Shown here in pieces: positions 54,860-62,576 of a stretch of DNA of 64,000 nucleotides. Below the pieces are notes generated by a model. It did not search any database. It worked only from the letters and a program-made list of their open reading frames with translations, and was not told where the DNA came from. The stretch spans positions 2,390,501 to 2,454,500 of the forward strand of contig NZ_CP108494.1 of assembly GCF_041435435.1 (NCBI RefSeq), written 5' to 3'. Source of the DNA: Streptomyces sp. NBC_01241 (lineage in GTDB: Bacteria > Actinomycetota > Actinomycetes > Streptomycetales > Streptomycetaceae). Position numbers and translations under genes: made by a program. Every line of letters starts with the position of its first letter. Position 1 is the first letter of the stretch.

Positions 54860-54888
54860 CGTTGCATCATACGCAACGGTCATTGCGT
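54860..54888. promoter_or_regulatory. Overlapping inverted repeats upstream of the KDPG aldolase gene
   Basis: ACGCAA-N6-TTGCGT at 54871-54888 is a perfect dyad, and CGTTGC-N7-GCAACG at 54860-54878 overlaps it. They lie 30-57 bases before the aldolase start, where a GntR- or IclR-type repressor could block transcription. The regulator gene is not in the window. Confidence 0.55.
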
Positions 54889-54917
54889 AGCGTGCTTGCG
54901 CGCGGCAAGATGAGCGC

Positions 54918-55538
54918 ATGACCCCCTCTGTGCTGGACCTTGCCCCCGTCGTGCCCGTTGTCGTTCTGGAGGATGCCGCCGACGCGGTGCCGCTCGCCCG
55001 GGCCCTGGTCGCGGGCGGGCTCCCGGCCATCGAGGTGACACTGCGCACCGCCGCGGCACTGGACGCGATCAGGGCGATCGCGGCCGAGGTGCCGGACGCG
55101 GTGGTCGGCGCGGGCACGGTGATCTCCGTACGGAACGTCTCCGACACCGTCGCTGCGGGCGCCCGGTTCCTGGTGAGCCCCGGCTGGACGGAGACGCTGC
55201 TGGACGCGATGAAGGCATCGGGGGTGCCGTTCCTGCCGGGCGTCTCGACGACGTCCGAGGTGGTGGCGCTGCTGGAGCGCGGGGTCACCGAGATGAAATT
55301 CTTCCCGGCCGAGGCAGCGGGTGGCACGGCGTATCTGAAGGCGCTCTCCTCGCCGCTGCCGCAGGCCCGGTTCTGCCCGACCGGCGGCATCTCCCTCGCC
55401 TCCGCGCCGTCCTATCTCGCACTGCCCAACGTCGGCTGTGTGGGCGGCAGTTGGATGGTGCCGGCGGATGCGGTGGCGGCGAAGGACTGGGCACGGGTGG
55501 AGCAGTTGGCGCGCGAGGCCGCGGCGCTGCGCGGCTGA
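54918..55538 (+). CDS. eda: KDPG/KHG aldolase
   Basis: 206 residues. Splits 2-keto-3-deoxy-6-phosphogluconate (or 4-hydroxy-2-oxoglutarate) to pyruvate and glyceraldehyde 3-phosphate (or glyoxylate). Glu in GLPAIEVTLRT, Schiff-base Lys in GVTEMKFFPAEAAGG, and FCPTGGISLASAP are the active-site motifs. No KDG kinase or Edd is adjacent. The KHG activity could link it to hydroxyproline breakdown, but it lies outside that operon. Confidence 0.93.
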   Translation: MTPSVLDLAPVVPVVVLEDAADAVPLARALVAGGLPAIEVTLRTAAALDAIRAIAAEVPDAVVGAGTVISVRNVSDTVAAGARFLVSPGWTETLLDAMKASGVPFLPGVSTTSEVVALLERGVTEMKFFPAEAAGGTAYLKALSSPLPQARFCPTGGISLASAPSYLALPNVGCVGGSWMVPADAVAAKDWARVEQLAREAAALRG

Positions 55539-55649
55539 CGGGGGCAGTTGGCGGGGCCTGCATGAGGTGCCGGACGCGACGGTTCCAGGCACCCGGTGCC
55601 AGCCCCACGCCAAGTGCCGGACGCGACGGTTCCAGGCCCCCGCCGCCCC

Positions 55650-56930
55650 CTACCTCAGATGCGACGTGTCATTCAGCAGCCTGAGTGACACGTTCCCGTC
55701 CGAGTAGTACGCGACCGCGGACACCGAGGCCGCCGAGAGTTCCATCCGGAACATGGCTTCCGGCGGGGCGCCGAGCGCCAGGCGGACCAGGGTCTTGATC
55801 GGCGTCACATGGGTGACCAGGAGAACCGTGCGGCCCGCGTAACGGGCGGTGAGGCGGTCGCGGGTGGCCGCGACGCGGCGGGCCACCTCGGCGAAGCTCT
55901 CGCCGCCGCCGGTGGGGGCCGCCTTCGCGGAGGCGAGCCAGGCGTCCAGGTCGGGGCCGTAACGCTCGCGCACCTCGGCGAACGTCAGCCCCTCCCAGGC
56001 GCCGAAGTCCGTCTCTCGCAGACCGTCCTCGATCCGGACCTCCAGACCGAGCCGGGCCGCCACCGCGGCCGCCGTTTCGCGGCAGCGGCGCAGTGGGGAG
56101 CTGACGATCTCCTCGATCGTGCCGCGGGCGGCCAGCGACCGGGCGATGCGTTCGGCCTGGTCACGGCCGGTCGCCGAGAGTTCGGGGTCACTGCCGCCAC
56201 TGCCCGAGAAACGCTTCTCGGGGGTGAGGGCCGTCTCGCCGTGCCGAAGCAGTACGAAGGTGGCGGGCGCGCCGAGGTCGGGCGCCGCGGCCCAGCCCAC
56301 CTGGGGCGCGGCCGTGACTGCGGCCGGTGCCGTGCCCGTGGCGGCTCCCGGGCGGGCGGACATCGCCGCGCGGGCCTTCGCCGCGCCCGCCGCCGCGTCA
56401 CCGGGCGGCCCGGAGACCGGTGGCAGGACGGCGGTCGTCGAGGGACGGGGGGTGTCGAGGGCGGCCGTCGAGGACGACGGTTCCCACTGCCTGCCGCGCT
56501 TGCCCGCGTCCATCGCCTCGTTGGCGAGCCGGTCCGCGTGCTTGTTCTGCTCGCGCGGGATCCACTCGTACGTGACGGCGGAGGCCGGCAGGATCCTGGC
56601 GGCCTCCGCCGCGAGCGGCTTCATGTCGGGGTGCTTGATCTTCCAGCGGCCCGACATCTGTTCCACGACCAGCTTGGAGTCCATCCGGACCCGCACCCGG
56701 AGCGCGCCGTCCGCCGAGGCGTCCGGCAGCAGCGCCTTCGCCGCCTTCAGGCCGGCGATGAGGCCCTTGTACTCGGCGACGTTGTTCGTCGCGACGCCGA
56801 TGTACTCGGCGGCCTCGGCAAGGGTCTCCCCCGTCACCGGGTCGATGACGACCGCACCGTAACCGGCGGGCCCCGGGTTGCCCCGGGAACCGCCGTCGGC
56901 CTCGATGACGAGCTGGCGCGACTGGGTCAT
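55650..56930 (-). CDS. Bifunctional RNase HI / acid phosphatase (histidine phosphatase)
   Basis: 426 residues, a fusion known from actinobacteria. RNase HI at 1-150: Asp in EADGGSRGNPGP, Glu in NNVAEYKGLI, Asp in VRMDSKLVVEQM and Asp in HADRLANEAM. A Pro/Ala linker leads into a phosphoglycerate-mutase-like domain from about 225: LLRHGETALTPEKRFSG, SSPLRRCRETA and LVTHVTPIKTL. It removes RNA from RNA:DNA hybrids; the phosphatase half resembles CobC. Start overlaps the zinc-ribbon stop (TAATG). Confidence 0.94.
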   Translation of the reverse strand: MTQSRQLVIEADGGSRGNPGPAGYGAVVIDPVTGETLAEAAEYIGVATNNVAEYKGLIAGLKAAKALLPDASADGALRVRVRMDSKLVVEQMSGRWKIKHPDMKPLAAEAARILPASAVTYEWIPREQNKHADRLANEAMDAGKRGRQWEPSSSTAALDTPRPSTTAVLPPVSGPPGDAAAGAAKARAAMSARPGAATGTAPAAVTAAPQVGWAAAPDLGAPATFVLLRHGETALTPEKRFSGSGGSDPELSATGRDQAERIARSLAARGTIEEIVSSPLRRCRETAAAVAARLGLEVRIEDGLRETDFGAWEGLTFAEVRERYGPDLDAWLASAKAAPTGGGESFAEVARRVAATRDRLTARYAGRTVLLVTHVTPIKTLVRLALGAPPEAMFRMELSAASVSAVAYYSDGNVSLRLLNDTSHLR

Positions 56931-57673
56931 TACAGGCCCGAATCCGCCGTACGGACCAGGATGCGGCGGCAGTTCTCGCAGCGCAGGACGGTGTCCGGGG
57001 AGGCTGCCTTCACATCGTTGACCTCGGTGATGTTCAGTTCGAGACGGCAGCCCTCGCAGCGGCGCTGGTAGAGGCGGGCCGCGCCGACCCCGCCCTGCTG
57101 GACGCGGAGCTTGTCGTACAGCTTCAGCAGGTCCGCGGGGACGGAACCGGCGACGAGCTCGCGCTCCCGGGTGACGGTCGCGGCCTCCTCGTCGAGCTCC
57201 TTGGTCGCGGCGTCGCGACGGGCAATCGCGTCGTCGGCCTTGGCCTGGACCGCGGAGACCCGGTCGGACAGCTCGGTGACGCGCTCCTGGGCGGACTCGC
57301 GGCGCTCCATCACTTCGAGGACGACGTCCTCCAGGTCGCCCTGGCGCTTGGCCAGCGAGGCGATCTCGCGCTGGAGGCTCTCCAGGTCCTTCGGCGAGGC
57401 GACCGCACCCGAGTCGAGGCGCTGCTGGTCACGGGCGGCGCGCTGGCGCACCTGGTCGACGTCCTGTTCCGCCTTGATCTGCTCGCGGGCGGTGTCGCTC
57501 TCCTCGGTCTGCGAGGCGACCAGCAGGTCGCGCAGTTGCGCGAGGTCGCTGGTGAGCGACTCGATCTCGGCGTGCTCGGGCAGCGACTTGCGGCGGTGCG
57601 CAAGCTGCGACAGACGTACGTCGAAGGCCTGGACATCGAGGAGTCGGATCTGGTCGGCGGGCGCGGCGTTCAG
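56930..57673 (-). CDS. Coiled-coil protein with C4 zinc ribbon (DUF164/CdsZ-like), probable CTG start
   Basis: 247 residues. A long coiled coil at about 15-175 (Leu/Glu/Arg heptads) ends in a C4 zinc ribbon with CEGC and CENC about 24 residues apart. Helical zinc-ribbon proteins of this kind bind nucleic acid or partner proteins. The family start falls at LNAAPADQIRLLDVQ, and the only codon there is CTG at 57673, which forms CTGA with the Nif3 stop and has TCTGGAG seven bases before it. A longer upstream frame exists but lies inside Nif3 and is not family-like. Confidence 0.88.
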   Translation of the reverse strand: MNAAPADQIRLLDVQAFDVRLSQLAHRRKSLPEHAEIESLTSDLAQLRDLLVASQTEESDTAREQIKAEQDVDQVRQRAARDQQRLDSGAVASPKDLESLQREIASLAKRQGDLEDVVLEVMERRESAQERVTELSDRVSAVQAKADDAIARRDAATKELDEEAATVTRERELVAGSVPADLLKLYDKLRVQQGGVGAARLYQRRCEGCRLELNITEVNDVKAASPDTVLRCENCRRILVRTADSGL

Positions 57674-58512
57674 TTGGGGGCTCCAGAAGAGTGGTGGGTG
57701 GTGGTGGTCCAGGGGTCGGTGACCTGCTTCGAGACATGGACCCGCAGGCCCCATCCGTGGCGGTCGGAAATCGCGTCGAGCTGCGCCGCTGCCTGTTCGC
57801 ACCAGGGCCACTCGGTGGCCCAGTGTGCGGCGTCGATCAGGCCGAGCGGGGAGTGCTGGATGGCTTCGGAGGCCGGGTGGTGGCGCAGGTCGGCGGTGAG
57901 GAAGGCATCGACGCCCGCGGCGCGCACCGCGTCGAAGAGGCTGTCGCCGGAGCCGCCGCTGACCGCGACGGTACGCACCGTCGCCGCGGGGTCGCCCGCG
58001 AGCCGGATGCCCTGCGCGGTGGCGGGCAGCCGGGCGGCGGCGCGGGCAGCAAAGTCGGCCAGGCTCTCGGGATGGTCGAGCGCACAGATCCGGCCAAGGC
58101 CGCGACGGCCCTTGGGGTCGGTGGGATCCGGTACGAGGGGCCCCTCGACGCGCAGGTCGAGCGCACCGGCGAGGGCGTCACAGACGCCGGGGTCGGCGGT
58201 GTCGGCGTTGGTGTGGGCGACGTGCAGCGCGACGTCGTGCCTGATGAGGGTGTGCACGACCCGGCCCTTGAAGGTGTCGGCCGCGACCGTCGTCGTACCC
58301 CGCAGATAGAGGGGGTGGTGGGTGACGATCAGCTGGGCGCCGAGCCTGAGTGCCTCGTCGACGATCTCGTGGACGGGGTCGACGGCGAAGAGGACCCGGT
58401 CGATGCGCGAGGCGGGGTCGCCGCAGACGGTACCGACCGCGTCCCAGCCCTCGGCCCGCTCGGGCGGCCAGAGAGCGTCGAGCTCGGCGATGACTTCGGA
58501 CAGACGGGGCAC
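57670..58512 (-). CDS. Nif3-like dinuclear metal-centre protein (YbgI/DUF34)
   Basis: 280 residues. VGTVCGDPASRIDRVLFAVDP, QLIVTHHPLYLRG (metal His pair), LHVAHTNADTADPGVCDALA and the C-terminal DLRHHPASEA and LIDAAHWATE ligands match the Nif3 family, a hexameric toroid with two metals per subunit; its role is debated (GTP cyclohydrolase I-like or DNA-linked). GTG at 58512 lies seven bases after TAGCCT. First gene of the three-gene operon that continues into the zinc-ribbon and RNase H genes. Confidence 0.92.
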   Translation of the reverse strand: MPRLSEVIAELDALWPPERAEGWDAVGTVCGDPASRIDRVLFAVDPVHEIVDEALRLGAQLIVTHHPLYLRGTTTVAADTFKGRVVHTLIRHDVALHVAHTNADTADPGVCDALAGALDLRVEGPLVPDPTDPKGRRGLGRICALDHPESLADFAARAAARLPATAQGIRLAGDPAATVRTVAVSGGSGDSLFDAVRAAGVDAFLTADLRHHPASEAIQHSPLGLIDAAHWATEWPWCEQAAAQLDAISDRHGWGLRVHVSKQVTDPWTTTTHHSSGAPN

Positions 58513-58664
58513 AAGGAAAAGGCTACCTGCCCTTCGTGCCCCGTCGCCCATGGCTTCCGCGACCCGTACGGACGGGCCACGGTGTGCGAAGAATCGTTAC
58601 GGCCTGATCCACTCGCCATCGTGCACCAGGTTGTCACTTCACGAGGTCGTTGACGACCGGATCG

Positions 58665-59702
58665 TTACTTCACGAGGTCGGCGCGGAGGTCGTCGAGGAC
58701 CAGGTTCGCGGCCGTGACACCGAGGCCGAGGTACCAGGTCTCGTCGGAGACGTCCTTGGCCCGGCCGTCCTTGACCGCCTTGAGGTTCTTCCACAGCGGG
58801 TTGGACTGGGTGGTGTCGCGCTTGGTGGCCTTCACGTCGCCGTAGACGCCGGTGAAGATCCAGTCGGCGTCGGCCTCGTCGATCTTCTCCGGGCTGATCT
58901 CCGCGGCGAGGTCGTCGATCTGCTGGTTCTTGGGCCGCGGCAGGCCGACGTCCTCGAGGATGGTGCCGATGAAGGACGCCTTGGCGTAGAGGCGGATGCG
59001 GTCCGGGAGGTAGCGGACCATGGAGATGGTCGGCTTGTCCGGGCCGATGTCCTCACCGAGCTTCTTCGCCTTCGCCTCGTAGGCGTCGAGCTCGCTCTTC
59101 GCCTTGGCGGTCCTGTCCAGCGCCGCCGCGTTGAGGAGGTAGTTCTCCTTCCAGGTGAAGCCCGGGCGGATGGAGAACACGGTCGGTGCGATCTTGGAGA
59201 GGGCGTCGTACTTGTCGGCGGCGCGGAGCTGGCTGCCGAGGATCAGGTCGGGCTTCAGGCCGGCGATGGCTTCGAGGTTGAGGTTGTTGATCGTGCCGAC
59301 GTTCTTGGGGTTGCCCGCGTCCTTCTTCAGGTACGAGGGGATGGCCGCGTCGCCCTCGGAGGGGGCGTAACCGACCGGCTTCACGCCGAGCGAGACGACG
59401 TTGTCGAACTCGCCGACGTCCAGCACGACGACGCGCTTGGGGGCAGACTTGATCTCCGTCTTGCCCATGGCGTGGGTGAGGGTACGGGGGAACTGGCCGG
59501 CCTTGGCGTCCGTCCCGTACGCCGCCGTCTTCTTCGCGGCGTCGCCGAAGTCCTTGCCGCCGGTCGCGACGGCCGCCTTCTTGTCGCCGCCGGACTTGGC
59601 CGAGTCGCCCGATCCTGCGTCATCGCTCCCGCAGGCGGAGAGGGAAAGGGCGGCGGCCACTGCCAGGCCGACTGCGGCGGTACCGCGGCGACGAAGGGAC
59701 AT
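58665..59702 (-). CDS. Iron-siderophore ABC transporter substrate-binding lipoprotein, orphan
   Basis: 345 residues. Lipobox LSAC with Cys near 24, then a class III binding-protein fold: KRVVVLDVGEFDNVVSLGVKP, LEAIAGLKPDLILGSQ, and YGDVKATKRDTTQSNPLWKNL near the end, as in FhuD/FecB-like and CdtB-type proteins. No permease or ATPase gene is adjacent, so it must use a transporter elsewhere. ATG at 59702 follows GGAGCAAG. An iron box lies 36 bases upstream. Confidence 0.92.
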   Translation of the reverse strand: MSLRRRGTAAVGLAVAAALSLSACGSDDAGSGDSAKSGGDKKAAVATGGKDFGDAAKKTAAYGTDAKAGQFPRTLTHAMGKTEIKSAPKRVVVLDVGEFDNVVSLGVKPVGYAPSEGDAAIPSYLKKDAGNPKNVGTINNLNLEAIAGLKPDLILGSQLRAADKYDALSKIAPTVFSIRPGFTWKENYLLNAAALDRTAKAKSELDAYEAKAKKLGEDIGPDKPTISMVRYLPDRIRLYAKASFIGTILEDVGLPRPKNQQIDDLAAEISPEKIDEADADWIFTGVYGDVKATKRDTTQSNPLWKNLKAVKDGRAKDVSDETWYLGLGVTAANLVLDDLRADLVK

Positions 59703-59737
59703 CACTTGCTCCAGATCGAAGGTCACAACCAGGACTG

Positions 59738-59757
59738 CTTAGGACTGCCTAACCTTA
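59738..59757. promoter_or_regulatory. Iron box upstream of the siderophore-binding lipoprotein
   Basis: CTTAGGACTGCCTAACCTTA; the dyad TTAGG/CCTAA at 59739-59743 and 59748-59752 matches the iron-repressor consensus. On the minus strand it overlaps the expected promoter of the lipoprotein. Confidence 0.75.
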
Positions 59758-59902
59758 CCTATTCGGTTTCACGTCCAGCACAGGTACCCCCTCGCCCTCA
59801 GGCGAACCCCGGCATCACCACCCTTATGTGTGAAGTGACCGGTCTCGTGTTGTTCGGCAGGAAGTGCGAAAACTAGCTTCGGTTGCCGGAGGTGACCAGT
59901 CC

Positions 59903-61192
59903 ATGACTGCCTGTGCTATCGAGAACGAGACCGTGGGGGCGGCCGGGGATGCCGGAGACGCCGGAACCGCCGGAACCGCCGGAGACACGGTCCTGGGGGA
60001 CGACGAGCCGGATGCGCCGGGTGAACCGGGTGCGCCCGACCGGGCGGCCCTCGTGCCGCCCGCCTTCACGATCGCGGCGGACGGTTCGTACGCGGCCCGG
60101 CTCGCCCGGCGCGACATCGGCGCGGCGGGCGAGCCGTCGCACGAGGCCGGGCAGGCGTGGTTCGTGGAGCGCTGGACGCTCGACGGGCACGAGCCGTACG
60201 CCGTGCCGCTCCCCCTCGACCAGCCGGAGGAGCCGGACTCGGATGTGCTGCCGCTGGCCGACGGGCGCGTACTGATCCGGCGCCGGGTCGCGGACCGGCA
60301 TGCGTTCTCGTTGCTGTACCCGACCGGTCCCGGAACTGGTGAACTGCCGCTCGGCGCCCTCGGATGCGCGGATCCGACCCTGCTGCCGCCGTCGCCGGAC
60401 GGCCGGTGCGCGTACGCCCTGTCGGTCGGTGCGCGCTCCACCGCCGTCTGGCGAGTGGCGGGCGGCGCCTTCGGCCCCGAGCAGGTCGCCGAGGTGCCCG
60501 GGCGCTGCTCCGGCGGGGTCTGGCTGGACCGGGCGGGTCGGCTGCTGGCCCTGGACCGGGAGCTGCCGGGCGGCGGGCCGGTCAAGGCGGTCGCCGTGGA
60601 CCTGGAGCGGGGCGGCGAGGTGACACCGCTGCTGCAGATCGCGCCGGGGAGCAACGACCGGCTGCTGCTCGCCGACGTGGACAGCGGTCTGCTGCTGATC
60701 CGCTCGGACGCGCCGGGGCACGACCGGCTCGGGTGGGGGGTGCTGGGCAGCTGTCTGCCGGTGCGTTTCCCGGAGTGTCTGCGTCCGGCGGATGTCGCGG
60801 TGACGCCGTTCGCCGTACAGCCGGGGCAGATGCTGATGCCGGAGAGCTGTGCGGTGGCCTTAAGGATCGACGGGGCGGCGGGCAGCTGGCTCGGGGTGTG
60901 GCGGCCGGCGGGGCGCCGGCTGCATCAACTCGCCGCCCCCGAGGGGTGGCAGGCCGGTCGCGGGGTATGGACCCGGGACGGGGTGCTCAGACTTCCGTAC
61001 GCCAACGAGAACGTGGCGTGCGGGGTGGCACTGCTGGAGGCACCGGTGGACGGGGAACACGGCGATCGGCCGTCGGCGGATCCGGCCGCGGAAAGCGGTA
61101 TGCAACCATCCGCTGCCGCTGCGCCTCTTCCAGTGTGCAAGCCGATTCCCCTGGGGCAGGCGCCTCTCATGGGGCGGCCGGTGCCTGGCTAG
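59903..61192 (+). CDS. Uncharacterised protein with beta-propeller-like repeats
   Basis: 429 residues, not recognised by name. After an acidic, Gly/Ala-rich N-terminus of about 45 residues, the sequence is beta-rich with repeated Ser/Asp-containing turns (PPSPDGRCAYALSVGA, GGVWLDRAGRLLALDRE, LLLADVDSGLLLIRSDAPG), the layout of WD40/TolB-like propellers. No signal peptide. ATG at 59903 has GGAGGTGA about eight bases before it. Codon usage is typical. Its neighbour at 61316 may be in the same transcript. Confidence 0.75.
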   Translation: MTACAIENETVGAAGDAGDAGTAGTAGDTVLGDDEPDAPGEPGAPDRAALVPPAFTIAADGSYAARLARRDIGAAGEPSHEAGQAWFVERWTLDGHEPYAVPLPLDQPEEPDSDVLPLADGRVLIRRRVADRHAFSLLYPTGPGTGELPLGALGCADPTLLPPSPDGRCAYALSVGARSTAVWRVAGGAFGPEQVAEVPGRCSGGVWLDRAGRLLALDRELPGGGPVKAVAVDLERGGEVTPLLQIAPGSNDRLLLADVDSGLLLIRSDAPGHDRLGWGVLGSCLPVRFPECLRPADVAVTPFAVQPGQMLMPESCAVALRIDGAAGSWLGVWRPAGRRLHQLAAPEGWQAGRGVWTRDGVLRLPYANENVACGVALLEAPVDGEHGDRPSADPAAESGMQPSAAAAPLPVCKPIPLGQAPLMGRPVPG

Positions 61193-61260
61193 AATCCTGG
61201 GCCTGGGCTACGCAGCCGTACTTCTCGGTCGCTGTAGGTGACCGTGTGGTGTTGCGGTGG

Positions 61261-61298
61261 CGTGATCGGCCCTGGCGACACACACGTAAGCGATCACG
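61261..61298 (+). promoter_or_regulatory. Hairpin in the leader of the 57-residue gene
   Basis: CGTGATCG and CGATCACG form an eight-base stem with a 22-base loop, ending 17 bases before the start at 61316. It would place the ribosome site (GGGGTGA) just after the hairpin. No known riboswitch class is recognised. Confidence 0.35.
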
Positions 61299-61315
61299 AC
61301 GGGGTGACTTCCCAC

Positions 61316-61489
61316 ATGTCTGAAGCCCGAACCGACACGACCCAGACGCGCCCGCCGGGGGCGGACGCGGAACGGGCCGAAGCCGGCGGCGCCGGAAAGC
61401 ACCGAGGGGGTGTCGCGACGGACGACACCGCAGCACAGCCGCACGGCCGTCACCGACGCCCCCACGAAGGGGACAACCGGGCGGCCTGA
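61316..61489 (+). CDS. Small hydrophilic protein, 57 residues
   Basis: MSEARTDTTQTRPPGADAER and a His/Arg-rich end (PHGRHRRPHEGDNRAA). Low complexity and charged, likely disordered. GGGGTGA precedes ATG at 61316. Short and without a fold signature, so its reality rests on position, ribosome site and codon bias alone. Confidence 0.45.
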   Translation: MSEARTDTTQTRPPGADAERAEAGGAGKHRGGVATDDTAAQPHGRHRRPHEGDNRAA

Positions 61490-61514
61490 CCGCGCGGAAC
61501 ATCAACGAGGGACG

Positions 61515-61552
61515 GGTGGGCCCCGGCAGCCGATCGGCTGCCGGGGCCCACC
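61515..61552. terminator. Perfect 38-bp palindrome between convergent genes
   Basis: The 19-base arm GGTGGGCCCCGGCAGCCGA is followed directly by its exact complement. It lies 26 bases after the small gene and 23 bases before the SDR stop on the other strand, so it can terminate both. Confidence 0.85.
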
Positions 61553-61574
61553 GGTGTCCCTTTGCCCCTTGCGG

Positions 61575-62528
61575 TCAGCCCCGTTTCAGACCGAGCACCT
61601 CCGCCGCGGCGAACGTCTCGTTCGGCGGGCGGTCCTCGTAGTACGGGGAGATCAGCGCGTCGAGTTCGTCGAAGGAGAACGTCTCCTTCGACGAGTCGAA
61701 CTTCGCGGCCACCCTGGGGCGTTCGACGATCGCGACCATCCCGCCGTGCACGACGAGCAGCTGCCCGTTGACCTTGGCGGCCGCCGGGGAGGCCAGGTAG
61801 CCGACCAGCGGCGAGACGTGCTCGGGGGCGAGCGCGTCGAGCCGGCCGTCCGCCGGTTCCTGGAAGCCGGCGAAGACGTCCTGGGTCATCCGGGTGCGGG
61901 CCCGCGGGCAGATGGCGTTGGCGGTCACGCCGTACTTGGCCAGGGCCAGGGCCGTGGAGGTGGTGAGGCCGACGATGCCGCCCTTGGCCGCCGCGTAGTT
62001 CGGCTGGCCCGCCGAGCCGGCCAGGAACGCCTCCGAGGAGGTGTTGACGATCCGCCCGTAGACCGGGCCGCCGGACTCCTTGGAGCGGGCCCGCCAGTGG
62101 GACGCGGCGAAGTGGGTGGTGTTGAAGTGGCCCTTGAGGTGGACCCTGATGACGGAGTCCCATTCGTCCTCGGTCATCGAGAACACCATCCGGTCGCGCA
62201 GGATGCCCGCGTTGTTGACCAGGATGTCGAGCTTTCCGTACGTGTCGACGGCCAGCTCCACCAGTTCGCGGGCCTGCGCGTGGTCGGAGACGTCGCCGAG
62301 GTGCGCGACCGCCCGGCCGCCCGCCGCCCGGATCTGCGCGGCGACCTCCTCGGCGGGGGTCGCGGACGCCTCGCCGGAGCCGTCGCGGCCCGGCTGCCCG
62401 TAGTCGTTGACGACGACGGACGCGCCGAGCCCCGCCAGTTCCAGCGCTTCGGCGCGTCCGAGGCCGCGGCCCGCGCCCGTGACGATCGCCGACATGCCGT
62501 CCAGGGGACGTGACAGGGGAAGTGACAT
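61575..62528 (-). CDS. SDR family oxidoreductase, 17-beta-HSD4/multifunctional-enzyme type
   Basis: 317 residues. TGAGRGLGRAEALELAGLGA and VVVNDYG place it with the (3R)-hydroxyacyl-CoA dehydrogenase branch that forms the first domain of peroxisomal multifunctional enzyme 2. NNAG in LVNNAGILRD, catalytic Ser in NTSSEAF and YAAAK are present. The C-terminal 60 residues (IVERPRVAAKFDSSKETFSFDELD) extend past the usual SDR core. Downstream of the alcohol dehydrogenase and, further upstream, a MaoC hydratase; together they suggest fatty-acyl or sterol side-chain oxidation. Confidence 0.9.
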   Translation of the reverse strand: MSLPLSRPLDGMSAIVTGAGRGLGRAEALELAGLGASVVVNDYGQPGRDGSGEASATPAEEVAAQIRAAGGRAVAHLGDVSDHAQARELVELAVDTYGKLDILVNNAGILRDRMVFSMTEDEWDSVIRVHLKGHFNTTHFAASHWRARSKESGGPVYGRIVNTSSEAFLAGSAGQPNYAAAKGGIVGLTTSTALALAKYGVTANAICPRARTRMTQDVFAGFQEPADGRLDALAPEHVSPLVGYLASPAAAKVNGQLLVVHGGMVAIVERPRVAAKFDSSKETFSFDELDALISPYYEDRPPNETFAAAEVLGLKRG

Positions 62529-62576
62529 CGGAATCTCGGAGCCTCTCAGGAGGGATCGGGGGCACGGGTGAGGCCG

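Noticed and set aside
54793..54917. GCGGCAC/GCTGCGGCA repeats upstream of eda considered as a mobile-element end.
   Set aside because: Copies are short and imperfect, and there is no transposase or target duplication.
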